Shown here one piece after another: positions 63,953 through 64,000 of a DNA stretch of 64,000 bases. This stretch comes from Limosilactobacillus antri DSM 16041 (GTDB lineage: Bacteria > Bacillota > Bacilli > Lactobacillales > Lactobacillaceae). How positions within the stretch are numbered: the first letter of the stretch is position 1; each line of letters opens with the position of its first letter. The DNA lies in NCBI RefSeq assembly GCF_000160835.1, contig NZ_GG700737.1, positions 14,519 to 78,518 of the forward strand. Reading direction: 5' to 3'. The notes below the pieces were generated by a model. The model was not told the DNA's origin and did no database searches. It saw nothing but the letters and a program-made list of their open reading frames with translations. The position numbers and the translations under genes are program-made.

Positions 63953-64000
63953 ACCAACCTAGCCATCCTTGCGGAGGTTCGAAGACAAACACCGAAAATC

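Noticed and set aside
1..64000. CRISPR arrays, insertion sequences, prophage or attachment sites
   Set aside because: No regularly spaced repeats, transposase or integrase frames, or direct repeats flanking foreign genes were found; tRNA-Leu has no duplicated 3' end nearby.

Overview
The window reads as ordinary chromosome of a low-copy-mobile, fairly GC-rich member of the Lactobacillaceae. The gene order ymfFH-rodZ-pgsA-cinA-recA-rny-mutS-mutL-ruvA-ruvB-[tgt-like]-yajC and alaS-ireB-ruvX-DUF1292-cvpA-mutS2-trxA, the T-box leaders, an SMK (SAM-III) box ahead of metK, a PepV dipeptidase and strong AGGAGG-type ribosome sites all fit. The GC-rich third codon positions and frequent TTG/GTG starts suggest a Limosilactobacillus-like organism; that genus call is inference, not proof. 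No insertion sequence, prophage, CRISPR array or rRNA was found.

Layout. 1-5.9 kb: amino-acid permease, a PerR-type regulator divergent from an MFS exporter, a DNA glycosylase without its usual zinc ligands, and metK under an SMK box. 5.9-17 kb: T-box-leuS, a lipid II flippase-like protein, nnrD, pepV, a universal stress protein, an L,D-transpeptidase gene cut by one in-frame stop, a secreted GH73 hydrolase and a deoxynucleoside kinase. 17-22.9 kb: rbsR-rbsK, small membrane proteins, a CPBP protease, a ComX/SigH-like sigma factor, a free-standing structured RNA whose promoter carries a full CcpA (cre) match, and tRNA-Leu(CAG). 22.9-33 kb: cysteine desulfurase-thiI (tRNA thiolation), T-box-valS, folC, radC, mreBCD. 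33-35.8 kb: two T-box modules in tandem ahead of an amino-acid ABC importer; the specifier of the first looks like His (CAC). 35.9-52.6 kb: M16 protease pair, rodZ, pgsA, cinA, LexA-box-recA, rny, mutS-mutL, ruvAB, a degenerate tRNA-guanine transglycosylase-like protein, yajC. 52.7-64 kb: gnd, an NrnA-like nuclease, cshB, T-box-alaS, ireB-ruvX-DUF1292, cvpA, mutS2, trxA.

How it works together. Most genes serve translation (four RNA-leader-controlled operons sensing charged tRNA or SAM), cell-wall elongation (mreBCD, rodZ, flippase, hydrolases) and DNA repair (recA, mutSL, ruvABX, mutS2, radC, tag). The least explained elements are the cre-controlled RNA at 22.03-22.32 kb, the Tgt-like protein at 51.0-52.1 kb in the slot where queA-tgt normally sit, and the tandem T-box at 33.1-33.5 kb.
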